Shown piece by piece: positions 1-12,224 of a stretch of DNA of 64,000 nucleotides. The number at the start of each line of letters is the position of its first letter. The stretch's first letter is position 1. The notes under the pieces were generated by a model. That model was given only the letters and a program-made list of their open reading frames with translations, searched no databases and was not told where the DNA came from. The position numbers were made by a program, and so were the translations under genes. This DNA comes from Balaenoptera acutorostrata (Eukaryota; Chordata; Mammalia; Artiodactyla; Balaenopteridae): contig NC_080078.1 in assembly GCF_949987535.1 (NCBI RefSeq), forward strand, positions 53,036,207-53,100,206. Direction: 5' to 3'.

Positions 1-945
1 GTAGGAAGCTGGTTTCAGGATCAATCTAGATTTATAGCACTCTTGAGACAGCTAAGTATGAGAGAAGCAGGTACCCCTAAGGCAGAGGACACAAAAGATT
101 CTAGGAAAATGGAAACAGGGCTGGTTTGACCAGAGAATCATGACCTCAAAAACTTTTATGTAGTCACATCCTTCATAAACATAAAATGCATCCTCCAGTC
201 AGCAAGTGAAAATAGAAAAAATAAATAAATAAAGAGTATGGCACAGCTTACAAGAACCACTCAATGCCTTAAGTTCTCTTGTTATGAATTATGTAAATTT
301 GAGACTAGTATTTATGTTTGTCAGATCGTTTTTTTGGTCACAGACAACTGGTCAACCACTTGTTCTATGAGAAATTACATCACCAGCTGGCCCACTGGAG
401 CCCAATACACTGGGATATGACAACAAGTTGGGTTTTTATTAATGGAACTGAACTCTACAAACTCTTCAAGACCCAGAACATGGCTGCTGAGGCCAAGGCC
501 CTGACACAGGTACCATATTGAACAGACGGGCTCCAAATGCACAGTCTAGAATAATCTGTATGGACAACAGCCTGCTCTGATTCTGTTTCCTGTTCATCTG
601 CATTTGATTTTATGAACAAACTAAAGCAGCTGATTTATCTACAACTCTAACAAGTTCTCCGTCTTTGTCAGCACCACCACCGGCACCAAACTAGGCTAAC
701 CAGCTGGCAGGATCCCTCTGAAACAGCTTCTGGGAGAATGTGGGATGGTTTTCTGCCATTGCTACTTCTGACCTCAGAATCAAAGTCTACGAGTGCTACC
801 TGAAGCAAGACTAGTCTCGCAAGGAAACCCCAGCAACTGAGGTAAAATGAAATGAGGAACTAAGACATAGATGTGCTAACTCTCCTAGGACATTCAGGTT
901 TCATCAGTGGCTGGACTCAGAGGCAGAGCTGGTTTTATTAATCAA
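1..945. other. Unassigned non-coding sequence
   Basis: No gene, RNA or repeat family recognised. Short open frames (for example 238-420 and 318-521) overlap in different frames, have no recognisable domain and are what random sequence gives. Confidence 0.5.
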
Positions 946-1655
946 GAGGATTAATTCACTGTTTTTTATTTGCATATAGTAAAATTCACTCTTTCTGGTA
1001 TACAGTTCTATGAGTTTTGACAAATGCATACAATCACGTTACCAACACACAAATCAAGACATAAAACAGTTCCATTACCCCCAAATCTCTCTCATGCTGC
1101 CCCTCGGCAGTCAGCCCCTCCTCTCAATCCCACCCAACCTCTGGGTGTTAAGGAATCATACACGACATAGCCTTTTGAGTCTGACTCTGACTTCCTTCAC
1201 TTAGCATGATGCAGTTTGTGATCCATCTATGCTGATGTGTTCATCAGTAGTTTGTTCCTTTTTACTGCTGAGTAGTATTTCAATGTATGGATATACCACA
1301 GTTTGTTTTTTCATTCCCCAGCTGGAAGGACATCTGGGTTGTTTCCAGTTTCTGATGGTTATAAATAAAGCTACTACAGATATTAGTGTACAGATTTTAG
1401 TGTGAAAATAAGTTTTCATTTCACTTAGTTAAGTACCCAGGCGCGGGATTGCTGGGTCACATGTAAGTGTATGTTTAACACTATATGAAACTGCCAATCT
1501 ATCTTCCAAAGTGGCTGTTCCATTTTACATTTTCACCAACAATGAATGTATGAGAATCACAACTGCTCTGCAACCTCACTCACTTAGTACTGCCCATTTT
1601 TTTCTTCTTATTTTAGCTATTTTAATGGGTGTGGAGATATTGTGATTTTAAAATA
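946..1655 (-). mobile_element. Old L1 (LINE-1) 3' fragment, antisense
   Basis: The stretch has the familiar minus-strand pattern of an old mammalian L1 end: 'attcactctttctggtatacagttctatgagttttgac' type start (written here only in outline), the segment on blocked or stretched display near 1255-1300 encoding the worn L1 ORF2 C-terminus on the minus strand (IYGYT/MEYY-like and WKQP motifs), and 'ttttaatgggtgtg' near 1620. It is well diverged and frame-broken, so an L1M-class age is likely. Exact subfamily needs a library comparison. Confidence 0.75.
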
Positions 1656-1825
1656 ATGAATCTTCAAGAGCAATCACATTTCAGAGTTCCATATGTCGTA
1701 CCTTTAAGTCAGTAACATATTATTATCTTCCTTTTGGAGATAAGGCAACAAGCCCAGACAATTAAGTAAATTCACACATTTACAACATGCAGAAGAAGAT
1801 ATTCTGTTTAAAGAAGAAATGTTCT

Positions 1826-2169
1826 GGGGCTTCCCTGGTAGCACAGTGGTTAAGAATCCACCTGCCGATGCAGGGGACACGGGTTCCCCTAGTCCGGGAA
1901 GATCCCACATGCCGTGGAGCAACTAAACCCATGTGCCACAACTACTGAACCAGTGCTCTAGAGCCCACGAGCCACAACTACTGAGCCCACGTGCCATAAC
2001 TACTGAAGCCCGTGCACCTAGAGCCCGTGCTCTGCAACAGGAGCCACCACAATGAGAAGCCTGAGCACCACAACAAAGAATAGCCCCTGCTCGCTGCAAC
2101 TACAGAAAGCCCACGCGCAGCAACGAAGACCCAATGCAGCCAAAATAAAAACAAAAACAAACAAACAAA
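1826..2169 (+). mobile_element. CHR-2 type tRNA-derived SINE
   Basis: Head 'ggggcttccctggtagcac', then box-like tRNA-derived part, a body with repeated 'cacaactactga' units, and 'gacccaatgcagccaaaa' before an A-rich tail. Flanked by an 8-bp direct repeat AAATGTTC (1817-1824 and 2170-2177), the target-site duplication. Several changes from the younger copies in this window (for instance 'gttcccctag' where others have 'gttcgagccc') suggest an older insertion. Confidence 0.93.
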
Positions 2170-2211
2170 AAATGTTCCTTCTACAAGTTTGCAAGTATGT
2201 ATTTAATTCCT

Positions 2212-2250
2212 ACAAATAATAATAATACATCAATAATAATAATAACAACA
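2212..2250. repeat. (AAT)n microsatellite
   Basis: Imperfect AAT triplets with a cat interruption near 2228; possibly grown from the A-rich sequence behind the adjacent SINE. Confidence 0.85.
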
Positions 2251-2256
2251 GAGTCC

Positions 2257-2770
2257 CATTTAACAATAGGGAATAACTCTCTGATGTATCATAACTTTCA
2301 TTAGTTTAAAAATTCATAAACCATTGATAATTCAATCATATATATGTATATATAGTTGTATACATACTACACACACAGAGACACATTTTACTACAAAAGA
2401 AAGTTTGTCAAACATATTGGCAGTTTAAATTTGATCACAAAAGGGGGAGTATTTACTATTTTAGAAAAAAGAAACTCAAAATTATACCAGCAATATTACA
2501 TATTTGCATAATGATCCGGTTACAAATGTTAGCTATTCCAAGAAATATCTCCATTTTTCAAAAATGTATTGACTCTTTGTTCTGTTACTGTTTGTACTTT
2601 AAGAAAACTAAAGATATGGTTTTGAATTTTTAACATGTCTTATTTTTTACCACTTTGTTGTAATATTTACATGTCCTCTTCTGCTAAGGATCATTTTATG
2701 CGTTCCTTATCTATTCCCACAAATAGAACAGGAAATTAAATGTGTTCCATGAAAAACAGTTGTTTCCCTC
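2257..2770. other. AT-rich unassigned sequence
   Basis: AT-rich, with a short tatata/gtatac stretch near 2338-2372. No coding, RNA or clear repeat signal. Confidence 0.5.
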
Positions 2771-3335
2771 ATTCAAAAAATATTTATTGGATTCCTATTG
2801 GGGGAAGGGGAAGAGAAGGGTGATGTTTTTATTGTAGATAGGGGCCCCCAGTGGGGTCTCATTAATGAAGTGACATATGAGCAAAGACTTAAGAGAAGTG
2901 AGAGAGTAAGCCTTGTGAAGATCTGGAGGGAAAAGATTCCAGGAAGAGGGTCTAGCAGGTGCAAAGGCCCTAAGGGGAATGCGTGTTTTACAAGGCTGAA
3001 AAGATCAGTGTGGCTGGAGCAGAGCAAGGTGAGCAGGAGGACACTAAAAGGAGGTGAAATCAGCGAAAGGAAGCCAGATCATTCAAAGACGTTGATCAAA
3101 CCTGATTCTCGGTTAAATGAGAAGCCAATGCAGCACTTTTAAGCAGCAGAGTTACATAGTCTGACCTAAGTTTTAAAGGAAACTTCGCTATTTGGAGAAC
3201 TGGCTGTAGCAAGGCAAGAGTGAAACAGAAAGCAATTAACAGGCTTGGTCAATGCTGGTTAACAGTTGACACTGGGGAAAGTGGTCAATTTGGTACATAT
3301 TTTGAATGTAGAGGCTGATGGATTGCGTGTATAGC
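2771..3335 (-). mobile_element. L2 LINE 3' region, antisense
   Basis: Starts with 'aaaaatatttattgga', the reverse complement of the L2 end 'caataaatatttgttgaa'. Continues with 'gagcaaagacttaagagaag', 'ccaggaagagggtctagcag', 'gcaaaggccctaagggga', 'gtgtggctggagcagagca' and 'gaagccaatgcagcactttt', all in L2 order. Open frames on both strands here (2798-3142, 2773-3027) are chance frames through the fossil. Confidence 0.88.
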
Positions 3336-4150
3336 GTAAGAAAAGGAAATGACTTCGAAGCTGAAAACTAGCATCGGAAAGGTTAAAGAAACAAAATCAT
3401 TTAGTCTGAAAAACAATGAATAGTTTCATTTCGACAAGGATTTTTAAGAACCTGAAACACAGTAACTGTATTGACTACCTGACATCCAACTTTTGAGAGT
3501 CAGGAGTGAAGACAAGAAACTGAGACTGCCATTTCCAATAAGTAGCTTTTGGAACACTTGCTGCCATCAGTTGCTGAGGGAGAGTCATTGAGAATTCTGA
3601 ATAAAGATCAAAATCAGAATACCATTCTTTCTATTCTGCCCTTAATGACTTTTATGTAATATATTCCATATCAGCTATTGTAGCTGAGTTTGACAGGAAT
3701 TATCCAGATGAATGGATTAAACAACAGATAAACAAAATGACTGAAATGTAAACAGATGAAGATTAATGCAATGGAGAGCATGAACCAACATGCAGGAAGA
3801 GATAAGACTCAAAATAGTAAATTATAACTTCAAAAGTTTCATATACTGCATCAATTGTCTAGAATAATAAAAATCTGGAAGACCTGGGGTTTAGCATACA
3901 AATTTTTTTCATTCCTCTCAGAAAGTTAAGGATACTGTCAAGATGAAAACCACTTGTTATAAAGATAACCTAATGTTTCAAGACTGAGAATAATACTTTT
4001 AAAGAAATTCAAGATAGTTTTGAAAGAACAGAGAGATTGAAATTATAAATAGCACTGCATAACTCTCCCCTAGATTTCAGTGTCTCTACCATCTAAGATT
4101 CAAGAGTGAGAGAAGGAGTCAATGCCATGCTAACTAACTTGTTTCTCAGG
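3336..4150. other. Unassigned non-coding sequence
   Basis: AT-rich single-copy-looking DNA; no gene or repeat family recognised. Confidence 0.5.
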
Positions 4151-4279
4151 ACACCCCCAGAGATAGGGGTCACTGAGAAAGGCAACTGTCCTTTAGGTTT
4201 GTTCTCATTACCTTATACAATGTTTCTACACCTTAAGTGTTTAATAAATGCTTACTGAATGAACGAATGAATGAATGAA
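4151..4279 (+). mobile_element. L2 (or MIR-related) 3' end
   Basis: Ends in 'gtttaataaatgcttactg' followed by four GAAT(C/G) units, the typical tandem tail of L2/CR1-type LINEs. Upstream part is weakly conserved. Confidence 0.7.
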
Positions 4280-5704
4280 ACTTTCTACCACCATTACCCA
4301 AGGAAACCCTTAGGATGGGGATTAATACATTGTCACAGTAGGAAGGTAAACACAATTCCATTTTTATAATCCTTCTTTTCCCAAGGCAGACCCAGTGTAC
4401 TTCCCTAGTTATGATTCTGGGGGTTTGTAAAGATGACTTGGTGTTATAATCCTGATCCTGAAAACTATAGCATGAAAAGAAACAAACAGAAAAAGAGTAG
4501 AGACTATTTTGACATTTCCTAAGAAAGCTAAAGCGCTTCAACATTTAATAATGCTAGTGACTAGAGTCTCACTGGTAATATATGTTCTTGTCCCCACACC
4601 ACATAAGAGGACAGATCAACCTCACCAAGCACCTTGGAAATCTTAAAGTTCTCCCGTGGAATTAATTACAGGCTACATGATGCCCCTCTCAACCTGGAGG
4701 ATTCATCAGAGGTTGCATAAGGGTTAAAAAAGCTCTCTAGTGTTTCCATAGATGGCCTTCAAGAAAGAGAAATAAAACGTTAAATCAAAAATCCAGGAAC
4801 ACAGTGATACACTAGTGAAAGAATTCATAAGCCGTTCTTCAATTCCAATTTATCGACATGCCATCCCTCCTACTCCTCGTGATTAGAGTGCAATGTTAAT
4901 CATTCCCGTCTCCGGAGCTGAGGTAATCTAAGGACAAATGAGTGACCAAAAATATCCCATTAATAGGACTACTCAGCCACATCACAATATTTCTTCTGAG
5001 TTGAAAACCACAACTCTATTTAATAGCACAAAGCCCTACATTTATTTGCATCTTACAAGTGATCATTCAGGGCACTGAAGCAGCTGGCTAAATCATCGTG
5101 CCCTTATTTAATTTACCATTCTCCTCTCACATTAGCTCTGCTGCAGAAATAGGACTTCAGCTCCCCCTCAATAACTCCCTGACAACTTCGAACCAGAAAG
5201 AATAAATTTACTTTGTTGATTTCTGACTCCATGAAGAAAGAGAACCAGTAACTGTGATACAATTTAATTGATGCAAACCTACATTCTTCTCTTCCTTCTC
5301 TTTTTACAGCAAGATAAATGTTGACCAAAAGTGCACCAAGTGATTTTTCCTTTGTTTCAATACCCTTTTATTGTGTTTGTTTCAAGAGGAACGGAATGTG
5401 TTTTAGAGACAGACACCCTCAGATAAAACACTGGCTTTTCCATAAGAGTTGTCGAATGCTGACTGAGAACAACATTAAGAAAAATCTGAATATAAATGAT
5501 GTAAAAACTTTGAGACTATACGTGTACAGACCTAATATGCCTAGGAAGATGGTTCACTTGCACAATTAGGGTTCCTTTTGCTGAGAAAGGACAACAGAGC
5601 TTCAGATCAGGAAGCTCCCCTAAGTCAGCACAAGGTTTGGTTTTGTTTCTGTTTTGGGACAGGGGAGCTTGATGATGTAAGCCTCTCCAGGAAATTCCTA
5701 TACA
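4280..5704. other. Unassigned non-coding sequence
   Basis: No recognised family. Frames at 4233-4544 (minus), 5113-5328 (minus), 5318-5569 (plus) and 5516-5758 (minus) overlap and carry no family features. Confidence 0.45.
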
Positions 5705-6035
5705 AGTGCCAGTGCAGGCTAGACCTGCACTGTCCAATAGAAATAAAATGCCAGCCACGTGTGTAATTTAAAATTTTCTAGTTGCCACATTAGAAAAGTA
5801 AAAACAGGCCAAATTAATTTAAATAATATATTTTAACCCAATGTATCCAAAATATTGTCATTTTTAGATGTATTCCATATATAACAATTATTAATGAGAT
5901 ATTTTCCATTCTTATTTTTTTTCATACTAAGCCTTTGAAATTCAGAGAGTATTTTAATCTTGCAAGCACATCTCAACTTGGACTGCCCACATATCATGTG
6001 TTCAACAGCCCGGTGGTGCAAGTGGCTCTAATACT
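5705..6035 (+). mobile_element. hAT-Charlie non-autonomous DNA transposon, MER33-like
   Basis: Begins 'gcactgtccaatagaaata' and carries 'agccacgtgtgtaatttaaa', 'attttctagttgccacatta', 'atttaacccaatgtatccaa', 'ttaatgagatattttccatt', 'cacatctcaacttggactg' and 'gtggctctaatactggag', the order known for this mammalian MITE. The terminal inverted repeat is degraded at the right end. The family name is from memory of the consensus; hAT class is the firmer part. Confidence 0.75.
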
Positions 6036-6504
6036 GGAGAGCACAAGTCCAAGGCAGGTCCTAGAGAGAATCTGTGGGATGGATTAATGGGCAGTCAGTG
6101 AGCTGTGAGGTGGCAAAGTCTCTCTGCTACAAGGTGGTTAGAAGAAAAAGAATTAGAGGGGCTTATAAAGTCCTTGGGCTGGAAGCACCTAAGACTTCTG
6201 TTAAGTTCTTGTAATAATCAGAACTTAACTCTCCTCTAATAATTACAGCCCCAGGTATTTCACCTATTACCTCAATATGCCAAGAGCTCTGTAAGCTAAT
6301 TATTTTGTCACATTCATAAAAAATACTAATTTACCGGTTGTCTTACTACTCTGAGCATCTTACTTTCTTGACATATTGTATTCTCTGCAACCCCTGTTCT
6401 TGGTTGCTCTACCCAGTTGATGAAATTCAAGTTTAAACTCCAGTCAGAACTCCAGCTCTCATCCTGAAATCTAATCATAAGCTATATCTCAAGATATTTT
6501 CTAA
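6036..6504. other. Unassigned non-coding sequence
   Basis: Nothing recognised. Confidence 0.45.
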
Positions 6505-6680
6505 AATAACTCTTCCACTTACTGAAAACCTATGTACCAAATATTCTGCTAGACACTATGAACATTATCTCCAAACCACCGACTGGAGGCATTATTAGCA
6601 TCATTACAGGAGAGTAAACTGATGCTAGAAGAGGATCATAATCTGCACAAGGTCACAGGAGTAGTTCTGTCCAGCCCTCA
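6505..6680 (-). mobile_element. MIR SINE fragment, antisense
   Basis: Reverse complement of the MIR core: 'acaggagagtaaactgatgc' and 'cacaaggtcacaggagtag' match the MIR 'ctcatctgtaaaatggg ... gtgaccttgg' segment read backwards. Strongly diverged. Confidence 0.6.
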
Positions 6681-7689
6681 CCTCTATGACTTTCCACAGC
6701 CCTTCTTCACCTTGGTTTAATCATAACAGCCAATGTCCTTTTGTTTCTAAATGGCCCACCTGAATGTAAGCATCTTTCCATAGGCTGAATTCTGAACACC
6801 AAGTCCTATTTTATTCCTATGGGAACAGAAACCAGCAAGAAAATGAGAACCATCTGTCACTACTTGAGCTTGCAAGAAGCAGAGGGAAGACTTTCTTCAT
6901 CCAAAGTCCAAGATAAAGAAATTCACCGAGTACCACCCACATTATACAATCCTCCCACCCAGGTGTCCGTTTACATGCCCAACAGTCATTTGAATTGCAA
7001 ATTAGAGGTCACCCCTGATAATAAAGCCCTTCTCTTCCATTCTTGGGGCACTCTGGTCCCCAAAGTCATTAGTGCAAACTTGTTTCAATTGGTTTTGATT
7101 CTGTCTGCACACAGATTTCTCTGTAGGGACTGCTACTATTCCAAGCTTTTGCTCCCCTTGCAAAGACTGTTGCTAAGGAGAAGAGAGTTCTCCTTTGTAA
7201 TTACTGCCTGAAATGCTTCCGGAACTTCTCCCAGTTCTTTCCTTAGCATCAAGGCCCCTCCCTTCCTGCTCAAAACCGTAACCTAGATTTTTGTACCCCT
7301 GAGCAAGGCTTCCATTTGCAGTCATAAACGTTTGATGCCCTCTGCCAGGACTGCAAATTCAGTGACTTCAGGAGCCTCCAAGCCTTGAGGAACCCTCCCT
7401 GGATAAAGAGAAGCAGTTTAGATGTTTTCCAGCCAGAGTCAAAAAGCCAAGAACTCCCTCCTTCACCACAGCGCTCCATTTCATCTGCTTCTGGGAAGGC
7501 AGCCATGCAAGTCGTCGCGTCAGTATGAAAATGGTTTTCTGCATCAGAAAAATTTTCAGGCTAACTTTACCTCCAAAAATCTCCTTTTTTCCCCAAAGCA
7601 GTCAATCCCTCCCCCAGGCATAGCTTTGCCCTCCCAGCCAAGCAAGGTGGATTCTAGAGCAAGTTGTCCAAAACCTGGCTCCCCAAAGG
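6681..7689. other. Unassigned sequence with a 130-codon open frame
   Basis: No repeat family recognised. A plus-strand frame at 6819-7211 is open for 130 codons; it has no domain I know, no flanking splice signal I would defend, and the composition is ordinary. An overlapping pair of frames sits at 7270-7506 (minus) and 7422-7700 (plus). I regard all as chance. Confidence 0.45.
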
Positions 7690-7800
7690 ATGCCCAGTGA
7701 CCAGCAGCATCAGCACCATCTGGAAGCTTGCTAGAAATGCAGAATCTGCATTTAACACGATCACAGGTGATTCACACCCACATTGAAGTGTGAGAAGTCA
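7690..7800. mobile_element. hAT-type MITE fragment (MER3/MER5-like)
   Basis: 'gaccagcagcatcagcacca', 'agcttgctagaaatgcagaa', 'caggtgattcacacccaca' and 'gtgtgagaagtc' follow the pattern of an abundant mammalian hAT-Charlie MITE. Truncated on the left. Confidence 0.7.
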
Positions 7801-8396
7801 GTCCAAGACACAGCTGAAAAGAAGCTGACGATTTCATTAAAAAATGGACAGTTGATGCAAACTGAAATTTTTCATTTAATTCTCATTATGCTAGGAATTG
7901 TTAGGTTTTGTTTTTAAGTCTGTTTTTCTAACCTAGATCTGAGCTGAAAATAAAATAGTTTCCAGAGAAAAACCAACTTTCTTAATATGATCCTAGAATC
8001 AGGCCATCTCTTTACTGACCGAAGTGAAAGTTGACACTCTGCGACACTGTATATGCAGAGACACACTAACCATTAAGAGATTTTTGTAAAGGAGCTTGAG
8101 GACAATGCACGAAATAACTGCCCAGCAAGCAAAGGTGTTCTCCTGATGAACAAGCCCCACAAATGTCCCTTCTATGATCACTGCCAATCCCACTGGGATG
8201 ACTTACAAGGGAGACAGGTTTTTTAAATAACTGCATCAATCCTTAAATGAAGTAAGGAAATGAGAAAACTATGTTGATTTTAAAGGTATATGAAACTGTG
8301 TTTTACAGAAAAATGTAGCTAAAATTTCCTGAATTCAGCGGTTTTGTGCAGAGGTACATTTGTAAAATATAAACATTTTAATAACAATGCCTATAG
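7801..8396. other. Unassigned non-coding sequence
   Basis: Nothing recognised; AT-rich. Confidence 0.45.
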
Positions 8397-8661
8397 AGCT
8401 GGCCCTCCATATCTGTGGGTTCTGAATCGGTGGAATCAACCAAGAGCAGATCAAAACAATATATTTTTTTAATTCCAGAAAGTTCCAAAGAGCAAAACTT
8501 GGATTTGTCGTGCATTGGCAACCATATACGTAGCATTTACATTGCATTAAGTATTATAAGTAATCTAGAGATGATTTAAAGTATACAGGAGAGTGCATAG
8601 GTTACATGCAAACATTATGCCATTCTACATAAGGGACTTGAGCATCTGTGGATTTGGGTAC
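8397..8661 (-). mobile_element. TcMar-Tigger DNA transposon fossil, MER2-like
   Basis: Left end 'gctggccctccatatctgt' and right part 'cataagggacttgagcatc' with 'tttgggtacc' are the two ends of a Tigger-family non-autonomous element ('...ctccgtatccgcgggttc' and 'aaaatccgtggatgctcaag' reversed). The centre includes 'taagtaatctagagatgatt'. The outermost right terminus is lost. Confidence 0.82.
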
Positions 8662-9409
8662 CCTCCTTCTCCGCCCAAGCGCTTGAGAGAGGGTGAGGCT
8701 GGCAGAGCAGGAAAGCCATCAGCAGTGCCTTTGTCTAATGATGTTCCAACATCAGACACATCAGATAACTCGCAGCTGCCATAGTCCATGATGCAGGCAG
8801 CCAACTGAGCAAACTTCCCCTGAGAAGAGAATGAGGAATTTGGTTGCATGAATCGTTTTGCTACAAATAAGACATCCAAAAAAAAACTCAGCCACAATAC
8901 ACTGAAGGATGAAAGTCAGCAAAGCAGCTCAAATGCACATGTTACAGCGAAACTGTGAATGCCCGTCGGGTGCGCCTGTGACTGCAGATCACACAGTCAC
9001 CGTGCTCCGGGCCAGGGTGAGGGGAAGGGTGAGGGAGCCAGAGAAAGGCAGTGATTCGGGAAAAGCGCACAGCAGCCTGAGGTGCCAGACTGAAGTGATG
9101 GGAAGAGCTAAGGCCAAATGGTCCTGAGAAGGAAGGAGAGTAGGCAAAGACCCCCGTCATGAACAGGAGCTACGAAGCAGGCTCCTTAGAACCAAGAAAA
9201 ATCAAGAGCTGTGGACGCAGGCTGGAATGTACAACCAACTCTGGGTGAGCTGCTTGGGCAGGAAAAATACACTGTGGTCCTGATGGAGCATGTTCCGCTG
9301 GTCCTCCTGTCAAGAAACCCTAGACCTCTTGACCTCTGAACTCTGGTTTGACAGCATCATCTCCCTTCTACTCTGCACCCCCACCTTCACCCCCAGTCTG
9401 TCCTCTACC
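8662..9409. other. Unassigned sequence, moderately GC-rich
   Basis: Open frames on both strands (8593-8784 plus, 8625-8897 minus, 8909-9127 plus, 8942-9160 minus) overlap one another and show no domain; the first also runs through the Tigger fossil. No repeat family recognised in 8700-9300. Confidence 0.45.
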
Positions 9410-9833
9410 CAGAAGGCAGGGCTTTCCTTTATAAGACAAGAATCTGATCGTGTCACTCCTCTGCTCAGAATCCTCCAGTAGATTCCTGATATGCTCTGCA
9501 TCCACTCCCCAGCCCTTACCCCAGCCCCTGGGTACTCTGTGGACCTCCTGTCCTACCTCTCCTCTCGTTGACGGTTCCGCTCCATCCATCCAGCCTCCTT
9601 GTCCTTCACAAAACCCCACGCAGGCTCCTGTCCAGGGCCTTTGCCCTGCTGTTCCCTTCATCTTGGATATTTAAATGATCTCTTACTTCGTTCAGGTCTC
9701 TGCTCAAATGTCACCTCTTCAGAAAGGTCTTCTCTACTAATCTATCTGCAAGGCAGCCTCAATTCTGTCACTCTTCATCCCCTTGCCCTCGGCACTTGCT
9801 CATCTCATACTTTACCACAGCTTTCTACTGCAA
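9410..9833 (+). mobile_element. L2 LINE, part before an inserted block
   Basis: 'aatctgatcgtgtcactcct', 'ctgctcagaatcctccagta', 'cagggcctttgccctgctgt', 'aggtctctgctcaaatgtca' and 'cctcttcagaaaggtcttct' are the L2 3' coding/UTR landmarks in order. Short frames across it are not genes. Confidence 0.88.
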
Positions 9834-10195
9834 GTGCTTGGGATTCTTTGCCTAAAAGCTTTCTCTGGCCCAAAGGCTGTGTTCATCCTTGCAGGAGGGG
9901 CAGCCCTCAACCAAAGGCAGGTGGGAGTTAGTGGATAAATAGCCCAGCTCCACATCCTTCCATGGGACACTTCTGAGGCCTGTTCTACACTCCCTCCAAA
10001 GGTCCCCACGGGGACTGCACCCAGGATGCCTGCAGGGGCACCTCCTCGATAACACACCCTTTACTGCCTTCCTTCATTTCTTTGTCTCACTTCTCTCCTC
10101 TCCTGCTGGTATTTCGTGGGATCACCTCCCGGATAAACCACTCCCATTCAAATCTTTTGTCACAGGATCTGCTTTGGGGGGGAACTCAGATTAAG
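9834..10195. other. Block inserted in L2, LTR-like but unassigned
   Basis: The L2 landmarks stop near 9833 and resume near 10196. The intervening 360 bp has no L2 similarity and ends 'gggaactcagattaaggca', which resembles one end of an old mammalian LTR seen reversed. I do not name it. Could instead be a diverged internal L2 stretch. Confidence 0.4.
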
Positions 10196-10281
10196 GCACC
10201 ACCCATCCCCTCCTCCTAGCACAGTGACCAGTACATTGTAGGTGACTAATGAATGTTTGTTGAATGAATAAATGAATGAAC
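10196..10281 (+). mobile_element. L2 LINE 3' end
   Basis: 'tcctagcacagtgaccagta' then 'aatgaatgtttgttgaatga' and AATG-type units, the normal L2 terminus, continuing the copy at 9410. Confidence 0.85.
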
Positions 10282-10525
10282 TGCTATAGTTAACCTTCAC
10301 CTTGGCAATGCTGCTGATCAGGAAGCATGTTGTGTCTCATCTGGAAACTTGTTTTACATACAGATGATTAGCCCTTGTTTCAGCTTTCTAGCTGAGAAGG
10401 GCCTGGGATGCACAGAGCTTCCTTTTGAGCAACATTGCTACTTAGGACAGCTACTGTTGACATCCCAGAACGGTCTTCTACCTGGTAATACGTTCCTTCT
10501 TTCAAGTCAAGTTAGGGATAAACAC

Positions 10526-10858
10526 CCCAACTCTTTTTTTTTTTTTAATTTTATTGAAGTATAGTTGATTTACAATGTTGTGTTACTTTCTTCTGTACAG
10601 CAAAGTGACTCAGTTATACGTATACATATTTGTGTGTGTGTGTGTATATATGTATATATCCTTTTTTGTATTCTTTTCCATTACGGTTTGTCACAGGATA
10701 TTGAATTTAGTTCCCTGTGCTGTACACATATAATAGTTCATCCATGCTATATATAATAGTTTGCCTCTGCTAATCCCAAACCCCCAATCATTCCCTCCCC
10801 TACCCCTCCTCCCCCTTGGCAACCACAAGTCTGTTCTCTATTAGATATCCCAACTCTT
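10526..10858 (-). mobile_element. L1 3' end, 5'-truncated, with TSD
   Basis: Poly-T (poly-A of the minus strand), then 'attgaagtatagttgattta', 'caatgttgtgtta', 'cagcaaagtgactcagttat', a TG/TA-rich stretch and 'ttccctgtgctgtacaca': the older of the two L1 3'-UTR types in this window. Flanked by a perfect 10-bp TSD CCCAACTCTT (10526-10535 and 10849-10858), so the inserted DNA is 10536-10848. Confidence 0.93.
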
Positions 10859-12224
10859 AAATCCTAAACTGTGGCATTTAAAGAACAAGCGTGGGAGTAC
10901 CCTTAAAAGTCACCTTCAAATGCTTCCCTTGCTCCTCTGTGGCTTCCCCTGGAAGCTCTGAAGTCAAGAACTGGGGCCAGCTCCTAGGATCAGGACCAGC
11001 CTATATCATTTGCAGGGCCCACAGCCAAATGAAGGCATGGGTCCCCTTGTTGTTAAGGTTTTCAAGACAGTGACAGCAGAACATTAAACCAAATGTCCAG
11101 TCCCCTGCGTAACTGCACAGGTCACATGGCCGTGAGCTGGCTTTGCCAAGAACTCAACAAGAAGAAAGTGCCAGGGACCCCCTAAGACAGCTCCCTGGGC
11201 ACTGATTATTCTCGCAGAAAAGAGAAACAGCAGTGTTCTGTTTTATTTTAGGTTAAGCTACCACAGGACTACACAGCTCATAACAGCAAAGAGGCCTGTG
11301 GACAGCTCTGCAGAGCAGCCCGGCTCACATCACCTCCAGGCTTCCCGAACACCCTCAGAAATCAATCACGGTGCACAGCTCCCCGCGGCCAGCTCAGTAG
11401 TTCCAACTGCTGACAACTCTGAGGTTGCCATGACTCTGTTGAGCCCCACAGTTTAAACACACAATTACGTAACTGAAAGAGATAGAGAACCTGCTTTTAG
11501 ATGCCAGAGGATGCAAAAGGTCTCAGGATCTATTTCAGGAAAATCCATTCGGGTCCATGGCTCAGGGGTTTGGTGGGGGCAAAGCTGAAAGGTCAGAAGG
11601 GTTTGGCAGAAAAATGAAAGGGGAAGAAAATGGCCCACTGGTATCATACCCAAGCTTCAGGGACATGTATATTTCCTTCAGGGGAACGTACAGACCAAGG
11701 TGATACCAAGACACAGCTGTGACTACAGCAGACCCTTAGAAATGAGTCCAAGATGGGAAAAATGGTTTAACGCTGCCTGTGCCTGTGAGATGTTTAGCAC
11801 ATTTTTGGGGGAGGAGAAGCAGTCTGCTGATGGGTATGTAGATCCCCAAGAAAAGGACCCAGGATGTGCTTCCCAACGCAACTGACCACAGAGCCTTTGA
11901 GCAGCCAGGCAACTAACCGGTAAGGCTAGGTAGGAGAAATGGTGACTTCCAGTGTTTAAAATCCAATTAACTACAAACCCGACTTCCTGATATGCCAGGT
12001 GATTTGTTTTACTACACAGAATCCTTTCTAAAGTTTCTGCTTCTTTTCAATTCTGCTAATAAAATGCAAATGAAATGACTGTCTCTTTTTGAAATGTTAG
12101 CATTTAGCAGAATTTGATTTCATGAACAATTACTCTGCTAAATTAACCTCTGGAGGGTATAAGATACTGTACCTGACCTCATCTTGGGGACTTCGGGAAC
12201 CATCCAAAATTACTTTGAGGTGTA
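10859..12224. other. Unassigned non-coding sequence
   Basis: No gene or repeat family recognised. Small frames at 10891-11073, 11465-11653 and 11700-11885 lack any supporting feature. Confidence 0.45.

Noticed and set aside
6819..7211. 130-codon plus-strand frame
   Set aside because: No recognisable motif; Leu/Arg-rich end arises from pyrimidine-rich DNA; not supported by context.
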